From Zygaena filipendulae (Eukaryota > Arthropoda > Insecta > Lepidoptera > Zygaenidae): 64,000 nt of DNA. Position numbers and translations under genes: made by a program. Every line of letters begins with the position of its first letter. The first letter of the stretch is position 1. Shown here in pieces: positions 10,801-25,800 of the stretch. The stretch spans positions 4,692,501 through 4,756,500 of the forward strand of contig OU015659.1 of NCBI GenBank assembly GCA_907165275.2, written 5' to 3'. The notes beneath the pieces were generated by a model, which had not been told where the DNA came from, did not search any database, and saw nothing but the letters and a program-made list of their open reading frames with translations.

Positions 10801-13800
10801 TTTCAAACAAACATGCAGACAATATTGATTACAATTAGTGGAGTTAAATCTGCAGGCGCAGCGATTGATTGATTCTGATTTCTGTGCTATTCAATAACAC
10901 AATTCATATAAGCATCCGCTTTCAAGCATCAAGAGCCCGGCTGTTTGATTCATAACGATTAGTCTATTCAAGTTATAGCTTTAACTTGGGTATTGTGAAT
11001 TGTAAGTGACAGAGGTACTTTGTTAATATAGGGACGGGCGGGACCCTTTGTGGACATTGTAATATGATTTCTACCACTTAAGCACATTTATGTGTATTTA
11101 GCTCCCTGTGCATTAAAAAAACTAATCAATATTCATACTTGACAGCTAAGCTTTACCTACTAATTAATAAAAAAAGTAAAGGAACAAAATCTCAAGGTTT
11201 TTAGAAGAAACTATACGAGTGTAAACACCATTTGTCACTGCAGCAGATAAATGGTGGAAGATACCAAAAGTTTTCAGTCGAAACGTAAACTATGATAGTA
11301 GAGACAATGTAGAAATTAAGAAAATCAAATCAAAGGTGCTACTCTTATAGCATCGTTTAACAATGGATATTGTCGAGTTAACATTGTTTAGTCTTTTGCA
11401 AACAACACGACTCTTCTGTTATGATCGGTTTCTACACATGTGTCATCTAATGACTGCAATGGCGCCCTTTCTTGGCATATTGAAATTGACTAACGTATAC
11501 GTACGCCTTTACTCTAAAATAAAAAAAAATGTCAAATTTCTTCAAGTTAAATATGTAGAAGATCCCTTTTTTGTTTTGAAATAGCAGAAGATAGTACTTA
11601 AATTAATTTTACGATAATGTAACAGGAATTATTTAAAAAGTTATTACTTAAATGCTCATATTGCAATGTCGTTGATATAGTTTAAACTGTAAGGTTTGAC
11701 TTCTTGTATTGTAGTTTGTAGTTTTATTAAAAAATATTATTACTTGAAATATTTGTTTCTAAATTTCGACCAATTTACGATTGGTAAAAGGTGGTACAAG
11801 TGTCTAAAAGATACATACGATAAGATACATACATACATATACGTAGTTATTACCTTCCGGCGGCGATACGTACGAAAACTGCGCATATTAAATTTGTGAA
11901 TTCCAATAAATTTGTTGTAATCCAGTTTACTTGAAATATAAATTCAATTTGAATAAATTAGTCGGTATGCAAATGCATGAGGTACCGGTCATATCGTGAC
12001 CGTACTTAGTAGGACTAACTGAGCACAAAAGGTCCGGCCGTGCCTGTCGCTCGTACTGTGAGCGCTATACATAATTCTTTATTCTTTCCTCGGCAGCTAC
12101 CGCTCTCTTCATCATTCTGTATTGAATTTTTAAAGTACATTATCCAGTTTCCAAAAGCCATATTATCTCAAATGCACTTTGTACGAAACGGAACTACTAA
12201 AGTTTTGTTGAGGCCCTTGTCTGGTTATTGAGGTAGCGCTAGCAAAGTCGATCTACATTCTTACAACACTTTGAAGTGGTGAGTTGTGGTCCAGTCTAGA
12301 TTAAGATCGGCTCTACACAGTAAATGACTAATGACCATTCGTCGTTTTGTGTCATTTGTTCCCAGTAGGAATTTACGTATATTTAACAATTGTACGCAAT
12401 ACGCATTGTAATAATGTACGCATTACAAGGACAAAACAAACATATCGCTATGTACAAGGGTCATGTTTTAATTTCACGACTGGCATTTCTTCCAGCTGAC
12501 CCAGCCGTTAACTTTTTATAAAAAATATGAACGAATTATACAATTTTACTGTGAAATTGGCAAAATCTTTGCAACTATGGTAGCAGACAATAGTGTTTGT
12601 TCATTGTTATGCAAACTATGTAAAAGTGACATAAACACCTGTGTCAAGATGATACGGTACATTATGCTTAGGTTCACACTTCACATTCTCGTGTTAAGAC
12701 TGTTAACTGATTAACTGAACACGACCTTCGTTCGTCCTTTATTGCATCACCTCAGCCGTAAAACCGGGCGGTGCTAATCACTAATGGGGTTTCTTATACT
12801 CGTAGATACGTAGCATGACACGATATCATGACAGGTAAATGTTGCTACACGTTTTGATGTTGCTAATGCCTAATGCTGTTGTGGTCTACATCTTTACAAT
12901 ACGTGACGCAGTTATTAGTGCAAACGCTGTATAAATGAATTTTATAATTTATAATGCTTTAATTCATTATTACTCGAGATTTTCCTAATAGTTGCGTGAT
13001 TTGAAACATGACGTGCCTATAGCTGTTAGGCATAATCTAAAAACCTGTTGGTTTATAATTTCGCATTAATAACTATAGTTACTTGAAAAGCTCATCATTT
13101 CATTGCTGAATCAAGGCAAGAATTTATTCTATAGATAAGTTGTTCATTTTTCTGGAACGGCGTTAGTAAAGGTAGGAAGGGCTGCTATGACCTTGCGGGG
13201 AGCGGTGGGGGCAGGGATAGTCAACATACGGTCACTGACTCGTCCAACCGGTTTTCATCCATTGCATTATATTGGCTTCTAAGTGCAGAATTTTTTTAAG
13301 TCCTTTTCGCTTATATCTGATATGAAATCGTAAATCCAATGAGCGATTTGTTCAACTCACTTGACTTGCTACGCTTTTATCCAGACAATCTTGGAATACT
13401 TTTAAGGGGTTTCTCCATGGTTTCTCTTTAGTTAAGCTCATTAAAACTGGTCCGGAAAGTAGAATGCTATGCCAAGTTCTGCACTTTTCTTAGAATTGTG
13501 AACCTACGCTAAAACTTTCCAACGGCAATTGGCATTTAGCTCTAACATAATTCCTTTTATTAAGGGCCTATAGGAGGCTAGAACTGCCCCACCTCTCACT
13601 TTTGAACCTGTATATCAATAAAAGTATTCAATCAATAATATTGAAAAAAATATATAGTAAAGTTAAGGATATACACTAAGTCCTATGTGATGTTAAAACA
13701 CGATTACTAAAAATTTTCTCGATAGAAAAAAATCACAAACTTCCCTCTGATTTATACAAATAAACCGCAGAAGTCAATGAATCATTTATCCATACTAATT

Positions 13801-16800
13801 AAACTTTGTATAGAAACTCAACATAATACAATACGTGTACTATGTGATCTCAATTGAAAATTATGTTTTTTTGTTTTTTGTTAGAAATTAAATTCTGATA
13901 TATTGCGAGTTCACCGCGTTCACCGCTTGAATTCAGTCGCGCTCCGGCATTCGAAAGGGGAACCCGCGTCGCTTGTCGTCTCTTACACCGACTTATCACC
14001 TAAGAAATTAAAAGTGCAGTGAAATGGGAAATAATCGGAACAAGAAAAAAAAGACGGAATTGGAGAATAGAAACCGCTAAAAACATGAATAAAATATTAA
14101 AGTAAGTAGGTACCTATCTACGTATATATATAATATAAGTTATAAAATGTTTGTTTGCACCTACCTACTTTGTGTCTGATTATGGTTTGTTGACATGAAA
14201 CATGATTAAAAAAATGAAATAGGTAATGTACCTATTTATAGTAGTGTGATGAGCAAATAAGTAAAGTAGGTAGAACTGTTACGTAATCGTATTGTTCCCA
14301 CCTAACTACAATACATTGTTCATTTTCAGAAATAGACAAATATTGCTCGAAACTGACTGTAATAAAGAAAATGTACCTGAAGTGGACCTGTGCCCGTGAG
14401 TATCATCTAGCTAAGTAAATAAATACACAAATGTTTTCAGAAATAGAGTAACCACAGGTTCTTAGGTACTTACCTAATTCACTTCCATGTCCATGACTGA
14501 TTTTCACAATCCAAAAAGTTGCGGGTTCGAATCTCTGCCTGGTCGCAAGTTTTTTGCTTTTTTTTTTATTTTAGTATAATTTGTTTAGTTACTATTTTTT
14601 TCTTTTATTTTTTAAAAGTTATTTTATTATTACTTTATTGTTATTTGTAGGTATACCTAAATATAAACTTTTTTTATCTTTTTAGGAAAAAAAGGAAACT
14701 CGCTGCAGAAGAACAAGATGAGAACGTCCCAAATCTAGGAAAAAATAAAAAATTCGATCCTTCAACAAGTTCAAAGTGAGTTTCACCTAGGTACCTATGT
14801 ACAGGGAGTACATTACACTACATATTATGATGGCTTCATTCAGATCGCCGCGCGCGCCGGCCGGCCGGTTGTGTGATCGTGTATTTACACTTTGCACATT
14901 GCATTGCACCACAGCACCATGCGAAAAAAATATAGTCTAGGAGCTTGTGGTGCAGTATGGGTGCAGTAGATAAACTAACTAAACTTATTTAGTTAACCTA
15001 ACTGTAACCTAGTTAGCTAACCTGTTTCCTTGTTTTCATCTGTTTCTTGTTTTCTCCATTTTGTCACTTTGTTACCGGTAATCGAATTTGATCAAGGTAT
15101 AGATACATAATATGGAAACAGTATTAATCTAAGCGTTCTACTTATGCCGAGCAGTACCGGGTTTCTCCCTGATGTGGAACTCAGATCCTGGTGATCTTGA
15201 TATGGGACCAATGGTAAACTATAAGCTTTCAAATAAAAAAAGAATCATCAAAATCGGTGTAGTTTATCAATCGATTTTACATGTACATACACTTATAAAA
15301 TAAATAAATGAATATACAAACATACAAATTGTGAACCTCCTCCTTTTTTGAAGTCGGTTAATAATAAAACTTGCTCCTAATGTAAAAACTGTACTTTTCT
15401 GAAAACTGCATCAAAATCAGTTCAGGCAGATGCATGATAATCGCGGACAAACATACATACATACGGTTCAAACTCATAACCTTTTACAAAACCTGCTCTT
15501 AAGTGTAATAAATACTTTTCCGAAAACCGCATCAAAATCGGTTCAGTCAAAAGCAAGATTATCATGAAAAAACATAAATACAGTCATACAAGTCAAACAG
15601 AGAACCTCCTTTTTTGAAGTCGGTTAAATAAAGAACAACTGGTTACCTTATTGTTTAAAAGCAATCTTCCGGGCTAGGTATTCTACATTTTTTATTTATT
15701 TAAAAATACAGTCATTTTACTGTTACTTACTGTGATTGTTACAATAAACAAATTGTATGAATAAATTTTTCTAGTAAATTTACATAGTTTTATTTAATAT
15801 TGTGATGATATTGTGTGATAAAGTTTGTGCCTGGACTCCGGGTCTATAATGGTAGAGCTTTCAGCTTGTCTAATCTGAAATGACGTGCGCAACACAACCT
15901 CCCGCTATCGCTTGCACCGCAGTTTATTGTAGTACGAGGAAAATCTGTTAGATGTCGTTCTAAGCATTATAATTAGTAATAGTAATACTTTTTAAAAGAT
16001 GGCGCTTTTATAACTCAAATGTCGTAATTACACAGAGGTGAGTCAGGTAGGGTGGGACGAAAGAAAGCTCGCGCGCCCAAGGTTATTGGCGTGGGGGAGC
16101 CCCTTAATTCAATTTGGAAAGATTAAATGGTGTTTTTCTAGACATACAAATAAAATTAAAGTGTCTTTGTAATTACATATTAACAGCTTTTCACTAAACG
16201 CATATGATTACCTAAATTGAAAGTATACGGTACTTCTATAGAAAACAATTTTTGAATTTTTGTCTGTCTGTCTGTTTGTTCCGACTAATCCCAGAAACGC
16301 CTGCACCAATTTTAACGGGACTTTCACTGGCAGATAGCTGATGTTAACAGGAGTAACTTGGCCTACTTTTATTTTAGAAAAAAAATAGTTCCTGAAACTC
16401 ACGCGGGTGATTCTCCGAAACGGTTAGACCAATTCGACGGGACTTTCACTGCCAATTAGCTGATGTTATAAGGAGTAAATTAGACTATTTTGGAGTTCCT
16501 GCGCGAATCCCAAAACTCACGCGGGTGAAACCGCAGGGCATAATTAGTCAATCATAAAAAAAGTTAAAAAAAAACATTTCTTGTTGAGCTTTAATTGTCT
16601 AATCAACACCATTACTAAAGAAAGGAGTTATTGTGATAATTATCTAATTAAGATATCTCTGAATAATAAACGAATAATAAACGTTATTATAATTGTTTAG
16701 TATCTTTTTGTTTTTGGATATTTTGTTATTCAAATATCCCATAAACTCAAACAATAATTAAAAAAATATGTATTTCTATTTACATCAGAAAGTAAAAAAA

Positions 16801-19800
16801 AACACGCTCATAACCAGTGTTGAGTACGTGATACGACTGTATACGAGCACCAGTCATCGCGAAGCGTTTGGAATGAGAATGACAGTTTCGTCATTTCCAT
16901 ATAAACAGTAAACCTTCGAATGCTTCGAAGTTCGAACACAAATCTTTTGGATTTTAATAAATACGTAAAGGTTATAGGTATGAAATATCAGAATATTTTG
17001 TTGTTTGCTCTCTGCGAAGCGCAACGGAAGTGGTATACTTAGACGATGTCCTTTTGTAATGGCGTTAGCATTAGTGGCATTAGGCGGCATTAGCAAACAA
17101 CGTCTTGTTAGTGCTCCCGTGGGGCGAACAACTAGTTCATCAACCCTCCAAGGCTTAACTGTTCTTTGCAAAACTGTATTAGATGATACACAGACATAAT
17201 GTACACTATTGAATTAAATACTCATCTGGAATACAACACATTGCAGTTTTAAAACCATAACGTACATAACTAAAAAGTAACAATTGAAACCATCAATACG
17301 AATAACAACTTTCTTGAATAGATTCGAGTACAACTTGTTGTACAATGGGAGTGATTTAAATTTAACACGGCTGATATTCACGGTCAGGGTCATCTTAAAA
17401 GTGGATACTTGGAAAACACATGTCCACCAGATGGCCCGTTTAAGAAACACTTGAGACGTGAACTGTGTAGTATAATCTAAACAATCTAACCGAACTCTTG
17501 CGTCTACTCCAGATTTTTTGTTCACTAAAACAAACAATCTTCAATTTTTTAATGATTTTTTATGGTTTTCTTTTGCAGTATGTTGCGAAAAGTGTGAAGA
17601 AGATAAAAAAGCGTAATTTATTTTTAACAAATAAAAAAATATTATTATGTTCTATAGTGCAATGTTATTTTACGTAAAGTGTCTGAAACTCAGTGTTGTA
17701 ATGGCGTTGCGTCTTTAATACAGTGTCTCGAAGAGTTGTTGCGTTTATCATATTAATACTACAGTATATGTACAAATTGCATCAGAAGAAAATTTGCTAC
17801 AATTAAAGAATTGAGACGGATTTTATACTTCTCGTAACCGATTATTATTATATTATGACACAATACATTTCAGTTTGTCGTGGGAAACGCGAACTTTGCT
17901 TAAACTTTCTCACACACCGACTTTGTGTCAGTTACGAGTACAAAACAAAAATGAATAAAAGACAATAGTCTATGTTCTTCATAAAGATTACAATCATTTG
18001 AATTTCAATACGTACCTACCGTTGAACTTTAAGTGAGCCAAGCGTCAGTTTGAGCTAGGCGCGTACTTTACAATGAACATTATTATAATCCAACACCTAG
18101 TGGTTCCAGATTTCAGCCTTATCGGCCCTTTGATTTCAGCCTAGTTTTAATCACAGCAAAAGTCTACTGATCAATCTATATCTATATTATACTCAGAATG
18201 AAAGGTTAAATATTTGACGTGAACACATTGTAAATAAAAAGCAAATTTTGACAGGTTTGTAGAGGTTTTTTTCGTATAGGTACTATTTGAACAACAAGGA
18301 CGGATTTGAATAAAACTTGGCGTACGTACGTATGTAAGTAGATAGTGTCTTTACTTAAACCCTACTAATATTATAATGCGAAAGTAACTCTGTCTGTCTC
18401 TCTGTCTGTCTGTCTATCTTTTACGCTTTCACTGATCTGAAACTGAAACTGATCATGAAATTTTTCTCTGTGGCGAAGGACGTAGGGTTTTTATCCCGAA
18501 TATCCCGCGGAAACTCCAAAATTAGTATAGAATACTTTATAGCTAGTATAGAATACTTTTTTTTAATACTTTTTTATTTTTAATACTTTTATTTTATCTA
18601 GTAATATAAAACTCGTTTAGTAAAAAAAAAATATTTGAAGCCGACCGATGTCGAATGAAATATTAACACACAAACTCACGAATAATTAATTTATTATATT
18701 AATTTAAATAGAAATGTTGGTAAAATATTTTCCTGCTGTAAAAAAAATATAAATCCCCAGAAAGCAGGTCTGAATCATAAGGAATGTTAAGAAGCCCGAA
18801 CGATTTTAAGTGCTATATTAGCGTTAAAAATCTAATTTAGCTGGATGTCGACGACGCTGTTGAGTTTGGTGAGGGCGTTGCCCGGCTGCTTTGCATGTGC
18901 TTACCGACCCACCGCGTCCATACAAACAGTCTCATTAGTTCCCTCGCTGAATGTTTTTTGTTTGCACACAGTCTGTCAACCCTTTTCATTTGGAGCAAGA
19001 GTTGATACTCATTGTTTCATTATCTTAATATTTTTTTTTTACCTAACGTTATTATTATTCCTTTCGAAGTGATATTTTATTTTGTACTTCGTAGTAATTA
19101 AGCAGGTTTACCAACGATGTCTCCAAATTTAACAGTCTCTCATTTTACTTCTACAAAATGGAGGTCATGATTTCTGCCTATCAGTTTTACAAAAAGAGTT
19201 TGGTGTTGAGAACGCTTATTGCTACCGTCTGCCGACGTATTTTTTCTTTCGGGCTGTCTGCCAAATAGGCCTGTAATTTATACTCTGAAAGTTTGAAACC
19301 AACTTGTTTGAAGTAGGTACCTACACAAAAGGAAAAAAATTAATTGCTTTTGACAATGGATTTTATATGTATGTATATTTCATTGTACTCGAGTGTTCGG
19401 AGTGTTCAGTAAATGATATCATATAATTGTTTCTAATCGAATAGGTTCATTTATTAATACAATGTTTCATTATTTAATTTGATAGCGAATTTGTCGGTTT
19501 AAACATAACAACAAAAATATATTATGTTGTCGATAACCTTTTGACTCATGGGTTTTTGTTAAACAGAAAACCCAAAATTACGTTTTATATTTTAATAATA
19601 TTATGTAAGTGTTTAATTATTGAGATATCAAATTTTATTTTCAATAATTTTTATATTACATATACACACAGTGCTGCTGCCTGCTCGCCAGTCCATAACT
19701 TACTTCGACACCCCTTCGATAAACAGTCCCGTGGTTTACCAAAAAGAAAAAAAACCGACCAAGTGCAAGTCGGACTCGCGCCTGAAGAGTTCCGTGCCAT

Positions 19801-22800
19801 TATCTATAAAAACGGCAAAAAAAAAACATGTTTGTTCTACGGGAGCCCCCCTTATATTTGTTTTATTTTAATCTTAATAATATATATAAATCACGTGTCA
19901 CGTTGTTTGTCCGCGATGGACTCCGAAACTACTGAACGGATTTTGATAAAATTTTGTAACCATTACAATATGGTCCAACTTAAAAGATGAACTCCGGAAT
20001 TAATGTGGGGTACAGCTAATCACCGTAAACTACTGTGAGGGCCGTCAGGGGTACAAAGAGAGTACTTTTTCCCGGAATTCCCGCGGGAACTCCGAAATTA
20101 CCGCGGATGAAATCGCGGGGGACAGCTATTTAATTATATATTTTGATAGTGATAACTAAATATTCACGTTTGTTGTATGGGAGCCGCCTTAAATATTTAT
20201 TTTATTCTGTTTTTTTAGTATTTGTTGTTATAGCGGCAACAGAAATACATCATCTGTGAAAATTTCAACTGTCAACATCACGGTTCATGAGATAAAGCTT
20301 GGTGACAGACGTACAGACGGATAGACGGAAGGACGGACAGCGAAGTCTTAGTATTAGAGTCCCGTTTTACCCTTTGGCTACGGGTACGGGGGTACGGATC
20401 CCTAAATACTACATTTGCATATTTATTAAATTTATTATTATTTTCTTTTCCAGGTATGTACCTACCTAGCACCTACGCTTTAACAAACGTCGTCGACAGT
20501 AAGTTGTGCGAAGTGCAGGTGATGTTGTTATTGAATTAAATATGCTATACCATCATCGTAGGCGGTGAGACAAGAGACCTTGTTGCAACCAGCAGGAATG
20601 TTTTTATTGACTGACACTCCATACAAATGAATCGATTTATGTACCATCTATTACTATAGGTACGCGACTTTTGTGTAGGTGCGTTACGGGACTCGGACTC
20701 TACAAATCTCTCTTCCTCTCTCTCTCTAAGCCTCTAAGCTTGCCATTTCTTTGTGGCGGGGCGTGCAGAGGCATGAAGTTTGCGGAGGGCGGAGAGTGTC
20801 ACTTCTTTGCGGGGTACATGGTTATAGTTCTGTTGGTATTCTTTGGTATGACTATTCGTAGCAGTATCGCAGTTATTTGAGCAGAAAGTGAACGTGTCAC
20901 TAGCAGAATGCGCTTGGTGCCGCGAGTAGAATGCAAGGTTGCGACCCGTCCGTCGCACCTAGGCAATCAACATAATAACTATCTATCTAATTTGTTTATA
21001 TAATTCGCTGTTTCAACTCGCTTTCTTTCACCTAAAACATTTATAGGTAGTACAATAAATTGGCTAAAACCAATGCACATAATTAATTTTAGGTACCTAA
21101 CTACCTACCAGCTGTTCCTTGCGGTTTCACCCGCGATAATTTCGAAATTCCCGCGGGAATTCCGGCATAGAAAGGGGTTGTTGTAAATTCGTCACAAAGT
21201 AAATTCGTCACGAGAAAAAGTAAAAGTACCCTATGTTCTTCTCTGTATACCTGACAACGTGTATACCAAATTTAATGACGATCCGTAGAGCTGTTGAGGC
21301 GGCGTAACTGTAGCGTACAATCAAACAAACAAACTCACTTTCGTATTTATAATATTATAGTAAGGAGTAGCTGTCCCGCGGTTTCACCCGCGTTAGTTTC
21401 GGAGATTCCGCAGGTGTTACGAGATAAAAGTACTTACTACCCTATATTTTTTTTCTGTACCTACATTTGATAACGTGTAGGTAGCAGTGGCGAAGGTACT
21501 ATAGAAGCCGATTCCCACCGGCTTCCCTTCAGACGCAACATCTCTCTCCGTAATTGAGAACGTTGTCAGGGATACAGGGAAGGACTTTTTATATCGGAAT
21601 TCCCGCGAGAACTCCGGAACTTATCGCAGGTGAAACGGCGGAGAATAGTTAATAGTTTAATAACTTAAAATTAAAGTAGATTTCCGGCTTCCCTCTCTCA
21701 ATATTTCACCCTTCGCCACTGGTAGGTAGTATGCAAAATTTAATGTAGATTCTTCCGCGTTAATTTCGAAAGTCCCGTTCTGTACCCCTGACAACGTGTA
21801 TGAAAAATTTCGTGGTGATCAGTTGAGCCGTTTAGCCGTTAAAGCGTAACAAACAAACAAACTCACTTTCGAATTTATAATATTAGTAAGGATTGAAAGC
21901 AACATTTTATGTTTGATAATAAAGCTTAAAAATTATTACACACAGCCTGCTACCTAAAGCAGAGCTGCGAGTATCAGACCACTTACACAGTCATGTCTGT
22001 AAATATAGATACTGAACATGACTCATGCTAAAAACAGAAATGTTTACATAAAATACAATATGTTTATCCCGACGCAAGGATCGAACCCCCGACATCGTGG
22101 CGTAGCAATCAGGCCCACTAACCACGACACCATGGTGCTGTCATTGTAATCGTATTTACTTTAAAACTGGTTTAATTTTTCTTTTTTTCTATTCTTTAAT
22201 GTGTAGAATAATTAAAATTACTCTGTAACACAAGTGACATACTTACGTATACGAACTGAGTATATTAAATAACGATGAAATAACGTCTCAAGTAGAGTAT
22301 TTAATATGTATGATGAATTCCGTTAAGTCCCAGGAATGTCTCGTTCGTTCTTTAGTACTTTTGTTTTCTTAGAATAACACCTGAAGGTCGTCGTGTCGAG
22401 CCGAGCGGCGATCTTGTTTGTTTCACATGTTTTATTTTTTACTAGCTATCTCGCGCGGTTCACCCGCGATAATTTCGGAGTTCCTGCGGAAATTTTCCAT
22501 ACAAACTTTGCAACTCCTTTTTACTCCCATAGGGGTTGAATTTTCCAAAAAATCTTTATTAATTATCGGATGCCTACGTCACACAAAAAACATCCTCCAA
22601 GTTTCAGGTCTCTACGATCAGCGGTTTAGGCTGTACGTTGATCCGCCACTCAGTCATTCATGACAAAGTATCTCATATTAATTAAGTTATATATAAATTG
22701 TAAATTGCGAAATGACTCTGTAAAAATTTAAAGAAATACAAGGACATATTTTAACTTATAACATAGTCAGATTATTTGTTATACATGTAGGTAATTCCCA

Positions 22801-25800
22801 CTGATAGAATTTTTTTTGCTGCGTCGAGAATTTGAGTTGTTTATTCAAATTATAAAATATTAATACGATACGATTCACATTCATTTTGATGACGATCTTC
22901 GATCCATTGATGATATTGGTATGGTATCATAAAATAAATATTTATTTATTGACATTCGCAAGACTGTTGGCCTCAGTCAAGACTAATAGTGAGTCCGAGG
23001 TTGAACATGAAGGATTATGATTTGTAATCTATCACAGCCAAATAAACTTTAGCGACTTTAAAATTTTATGCATTTTATCCTTATATCTATTTTGTTAAAA
23101 GCTCATGTTAAAAAACTATTTACTTATAGAAATAATTGATTGCTTTTTTATATTTAAAATCAAATTGTTAACAAAGTTATGAAACCCCACGTTTTTTGTA
23201 TTTTCTGTCTTGTTTGTCTTTTTGTAAACCAGATTTTCGGTGACGTCTTATACTACATAGTTATGGTATAACACACTACACATTTACATAATATATAATA
23301 TATTTAGTTTCATGGCAATCTCGGAGAAATCTTCTTAAACGAAAAAAAGATACGATATTCAAATTTTACGCGTCAATTAGGTAAATTAGACAAAATATAC
23401 CAAGAGCTATTATAGTATTTCAAATTGTCAAATTACATATCAGATTTATCATCATTTATCAGAGTTAAAATAAATCAATGTCCGATAGAAAGGTCTTCAA
23501 TTGATCCTTTTAATATTGACCTATGTATGTCGTCATCGTCGAAGTATTCTACTGACATGGTCTAATCTTATAGTAATTAACCAAAAGGAGTCACCATGAT
23601 GGACGATCCTCTCTGCGAGAATACCAGAGCACGGCTCATACCGTATGTAACTAATGATGCAGCATCCAAATCCAACCACATGCAAAAGTTTTTTTGACAA
23701 GCATAAAATTTCCAAATATCTCTTAAATTTTTTACCAAGCTTTATGTTTTTTGCTAAGTGTATAAAATATTCTGTATTTATCAGCTTGTTTTGTAACTAT
23801 CAAGCAAATAATTGAAATGTTTTAGCAAATGCTTGCATATGATTTACGTAGAATACAAAAATTGTATGTTGTGAAACTCATTCCGTTTTCTCTCTAGTTT
23901 GACTACTATTCAATAATATGAATGTCTGTGCCGTCTTTAGATAGATATGAAATAATATAATATTAGAACTAATCTGTTAAAATGCCAATATTAACTATGA
24001 GGATTAAAATAAACTACAACTACAAAGAAATAAACCAGATAATTTTGAAATTTAAAAGAAAACACTATATTATGTGCGTGCGTGTTTGTAAATGTGTGTG
24101 TTTGTGTGTGCGCGCTTGTGCGTGTGTTTACAATTGGCCGGATACGATTATATGTAGGGTTTATTATTTACTTGTAAAAGTCTTTAACGCTTAAAGTATT
24201 CCAGTAAGGTAGCTTCAGGTCTTCTGCAGCAGTCTGTCGTTTTAATAGTGCTGACTTGTACTTCATTTTAAAGGTGCCTGTACTTGTTTTTTTTTTCATA
24301 GGTAGATCGTTCCAAATTTTTGCAGCATTAAATTTGAAGCATCCCCTGTAGCGCGCAGATTTGTGGTCTTGGGTCCTGATCAAATTTTGCGTGGCGGAAC
24401 GCAGGGTTCTATGAGTTACCTTTCGGATCACTTAGTTTTACGTCTGTCTGTCTATCAAGACACCTTTTGTCAGGAACGCGTGGAGGTATCCAGTTGACAT
24501 TGATATCACATGTACCGCATACGCACGTCTGTAATGTCTTGAAGCTCTGACAAAATCAAACTTCTAACTACGTTTATGGCATATATTTTGACAGTCGCAC
24601 AATACAACGGCTCAACCGATCATCATGAAATTTTGCATACGCATTATCAGGAGTAACATAGAAGGACATAGCGTACTTTTTGTCCCGGAATTCCCCGTCA
24701 GAACTCCAAAATTAACACAGGTGAAACCGCGGGGAACAGCTAGTATTACGTAGTTTTGATACGTTTTGGTACTGGAGCGGTTAAAAGTGTGGTGCTGATC
24801 TAACAGAGTCTTGGACGTTGCCCTTTTTATTATGATTCAACTTTCTCTGTATCGTGTTCTTCGATGACAATTCTTTACTTTTGTATTTGTGAGCCTTTTT
24901 ACTTTTACTTGTAAGCTGGCAGTGAACTTTCGCAACGTTTCGCAGTAGTTGCACGTTCGTAACTGAATATGGAAACTGAACATTTATAAAATCTACTTTG
25001 CCCGTTGAATTGATAGGGGAAAGTGTTCAAGGATTTGCTGGATCGTTTTCTTTTGTATTTAAATATATTGTATATTCTGTAAACGCGGCGAGATTTTAAC
25101 ATCAACCTGCAACCGTAAATCATCTTTAATAAAATAACAATCTTCTACTGTTGACCTCATGTACGGTATGTTAGTACCTACTTGGTTTATAGGCAATTGA
25201 ATTGAAATTGCGAATGGAACTTTGCAGCTTAAATTGCATGATTGCCATGTGCATCGTTGGTCATGATTTGGATTTATAGTTCATACTATACAACTATAAA
25301 AGTCTCAAAATTCCACAAACAAATTGATTGATTCTGTGACCACCTATAGCAAATTAACTGTTTGATTTCCGACATCGTTCTAATATGCAATCAATAATTT
25401 TGAAAGTGATAAACATAAAGTTGCCTACGTTAAAAATAATTCATTGATGAACTCTCTCGTAACATGAGCAACGTTAATCTGACCATTCATGGGTAATTGA
25501 TTAGGTACACCATGTGTTCTCTGAAAACTAAGGTATGTTTTTACGAAGCTCTATAGTAAAAAATCGGTCCCATGTGTTCATATTTTGTTCACAACGTAAG
25601 CGTAACATCTTTAGAATGCCTTATGAACTGTGATGCAACATTATTCATAAACACTGTGGAGCTGTGTGACTTATTATGTACATAGATAGTTAATTTTGAT
25701 CTTTAAATTCATTACCTACTTTTTTGTAATTACACCATAATGACACAAAATGAATGCTTCGCCATTTCATAAACTTTAATATAAACGCAATTCCATTTGA

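Noticed and set aside
14521..14550. tRNA gene
   Set aside because: B box present, but no A box and the T-stem does not pair.
14085..14775. The three nested exons as further alternative first exons of cytohesin
   Set aside because: They end in phase 2; joining directly to exon 3 (phase 0) gives an immediate stop codon.
19541..19990. 149-codon ORF
   Set aside because: Crosses the junction of two dispersed repeats; no domain.
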